Assembly: GCA_041497995.1 (NCBI GenBank)
Contig: JBGQHM010000357.1
Span: forward strand, 1-6,997
Origin: DATKMS01 sp041497995
GTDB taxonomy: Bacteria > Desulfobacterota > Binatia > HRBIN30
Length of the DNA: 6,997 bases
Direction: 5' to 3'
The translations under genes were made by a program, and so were the position numbers. A model generated the notes under the pieces. The model had not been told where the DNA came from. It did no database searches and saw only the letters and a list, made by a program, of their open reading frames with translations. The first letter of the stretch is position 1, and every line of letters starts with the position of its first letter. Below are positions 6,223 through 6,997 of this stretch, one piece after another.

Positions 6223-6414
6223 ATGAAGCCGGGAATGCAGCGTGACATATTGGTGGCCTACTGGCTGCTCTTCGACGAGTTCGGGATCGGTGATAACGAT
6301 CCGCCTGCGGCTCCAACGAGCCAGCCGAGTCAGCAAGCGCAGGCGGCACCCGCCAAGGAACCCGAGAACCCGAAGCCGCGCGCCAACGGCGGCAAGGGCG
6401 GGCGGCGTTCCTGA
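6223..6414 (+). CDS. Small 63-aa protein of unknown function
   Basis: I do not recognise this protein. The ATG at 6223 follows a purine-rich Shine-Dalgarno (GGGGAGGG, about 4 nt away) and an extended -10 element, so it looks like a separately transcribed gene. Residues 6-22 (QRDILVAYWLLFDEFGI) form a short amphipathic or hydrophobic helix candidate, too short and too charged for a clear membrane span. Residues 27-63 are a disordered tail rich in Pro, Ala and Gln that ends basic (PKPRANGGKGGRRS). Codon use is rich in G/C at third positions, like its neighbours. The basic tail could touch nucleic acid or membrane, but this is a guess. It stands between the operon and a convergent flavoprotein gene, with no evident functional link to either. 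Confidence 0.5.
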   Translation: MKPGMQRDILVAYWLLFDEFGIGDNDPPAAPTSQPSQQAQAAPAKEPENPKPRANGGKGGRRS

Positions 6415-6436
6415 CTGGATTCTGTCGGAATGACAA
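6415..6436. repeat. Probable relic of a dispersed intergenic repeat
   Basis: CTGGATTC, then TGTCG, then GAATGACA resembles the ends of the widespread intergenic repeat whose full form reads CTGGATTC, a short GC-rich hairpin, then GAATGACA. Here the middle is reduced to 5 nt. It starts directly after the stop of the small ORF and abuts the large palindrome. The resemblance is from memory. Confidence 0.35.
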
Positions 6437-6495
6437 ATGGTGGCACGGGCCTCTGGCCGGTGCGGCTCGCACCGGCCAGAGGCCCGTGCCACCAT
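6437..6495. repeat. Perfect long palindrome (27-bp arms, 5-nt loop) between convergent genes
   Basis: The arm at 6437-6463 (starting ATGGTGGCACGGGCC, ending GGCCGGTGC) is exactly complementary to 6469-6495 around the loop GGCTC. There is no mismatch in 27 pairs, most of them GC. As RNA it would form a very stable hairpin on either strand. It lies 22 nt after the stop of the small ORF and 25 nt from the stop of the convergent flavoprotein gene, so a bidirectional terminator or transcript-end stabiliser is plausible. There is no T-tract. A REP/MITE-like mobile palindrome is the main alternative. Confidence 0.9.
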
Positions 6496-6520
6496 CACTC
6501 AACCCCGCCGGTAATGAAGT

Positions 6521-6997
6521 CTACTCCGGCTTGTAGCTGTGCAGCGAGGTGATGTAGTGGGCGCGCTCGAACGCTGATGCGTCGGCGACGTTCTGCTGGC
6601 TCATGCTGCCCTGCATCTGACGTACGGAGCTGTACTCGTGCGTCTCCATCCACGCGCGCATGCCCTGCTCGATTGTTCGGATATGCTCGATGCCACGCTG
6701 GAGCAGCACCGAGCACAGCATCGTTACATTGGCACCAACCATGAGGAGCTTGATGACGTCCTCTGCATCGTGCACGCCGCTGGTGGCTGCCATCTGGGCG
6801 CGGATGCGGCCGTAGAGGATCCCGATCCACGTCAGCGGCAGGCGCATCGCCTGCGGCGTGCTGAGCAGCACGTGCGGCCGCACCTCCAGCGCCTCGAGAT
6901 CGATGTCGGGCTGGTAGAAGCGATTGAACAGCACCAGCGCGTTCGCACCAGCCTCGTCAAGGCGCCGCGCCATGCGCGCCATGTTGCTGAAGAACGG
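6521..6997 (-). CDS. Dihydroorotate-dehydrogenase-like flavoprotein, C-terminal part (cut by window edge)
   Basis: 158 residues are visible, about half of the roughly 330 aa usual for the family. The reading frame continues past the window edge: PFFSN precedes the first internal Met, so the Met codon at 6982 is not the true start. The sequence shows the C-terminal part of an FMN-binding TIM barrel: RLDEAGANALVLFNRFYQPD, then LPLTWIGILYGR, then the phosphate-binding segment SGVHDAEDVIKLLMVGANV. The SMSQQNVADASAFERAHYI tail is typical of the 'dihydroorotate dehydrogenase-like' subfamily rather than true PyrD. The active-site region is outside the window, so the substrate (dihydroorotate or another) cannot be decided. 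The gene is convergent to the small ORF and ends 25 nt from the large palindrome, so it is not part of the receptor operon. Confidence 0.88.
   Translation of the reverse strand, partial: PFFSNMARMARRLDEAGANALVLFNRFYQPDIDLEALEVRPHVLLSTPQAMRLPLTWIGILYGRIRAQMAATSGVHDAEDVIKLLMVGANVTMLCSVLLQRGIEHIRTIEQGMRAWMETHEYSSVRQMQGSMSQQNVADASAFERAHYITSLHSYKPE

Overview
The window is GC-rich DNA (about 60-65% by eye) from a Gram-negative bacterium. It encodes an outer-membrane TonB-dependent receptor and three exported cysteine-rich proteins. Their dockerin-like repeats (CVGDCN..DG.VT.NE), DUF4215/myxococcal-type disulfide repeats (CGNGI.D.GE.CDDGN) and Thr/Pro linkers are typical of delta-proteobacteria-like lineages such as Myxococcota and Candidatus Binatota. 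The dockerin/cohesin-like style reminds me most of Binatota. That assignment is recalled from family style, not from a search.

Layout. Positions 1-498 hold no gene I can support; they contain an operator-like palindrome and a possible leader hairpin. From 499 to 6166 four genes run on the + strand with gaps of 19, 9 and 18 nt and a Shine-Dalgarno sequence before each of the last three, so they very probably form one operon. Gene 1 is a 969-aa TonB-dependent receptor with an N-terminal carboxypeptidase-regulatory-like domain. Genes 2-4 (262, 352 and 287 aa) are modular paralogues sharing a C-terminal cohesin-like beta domain. That domain is preceded by different combinations of a dockerin-like EF-hand pair, a Thr/Pro linker and disulfide repeats. 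Gene 4 has a clear lipobox and no dockerin.

After the operon come a small hairpin and an extended -10 promoter. They precede a 63-aa orphan ORF, then a repeat relic and a perfect 27-bp-arm palindrome. Convergent on the - strand is the C-terminal half of a dihydroorotate-dehydrogenase-like flavoprotein, cut by the window edge.

Working model (inference): the receptor imports a ligand across the outer membrane. The three secreted or lipid-anchored proteins form a surface or periplasmic assembly around it, possibly held together by dockerin/cohesin-like contacts encoded in the same operon. The ligand is unknown, and nothing in the window names it (no enzyme, no recognised riboswitch, no Fur-type site).
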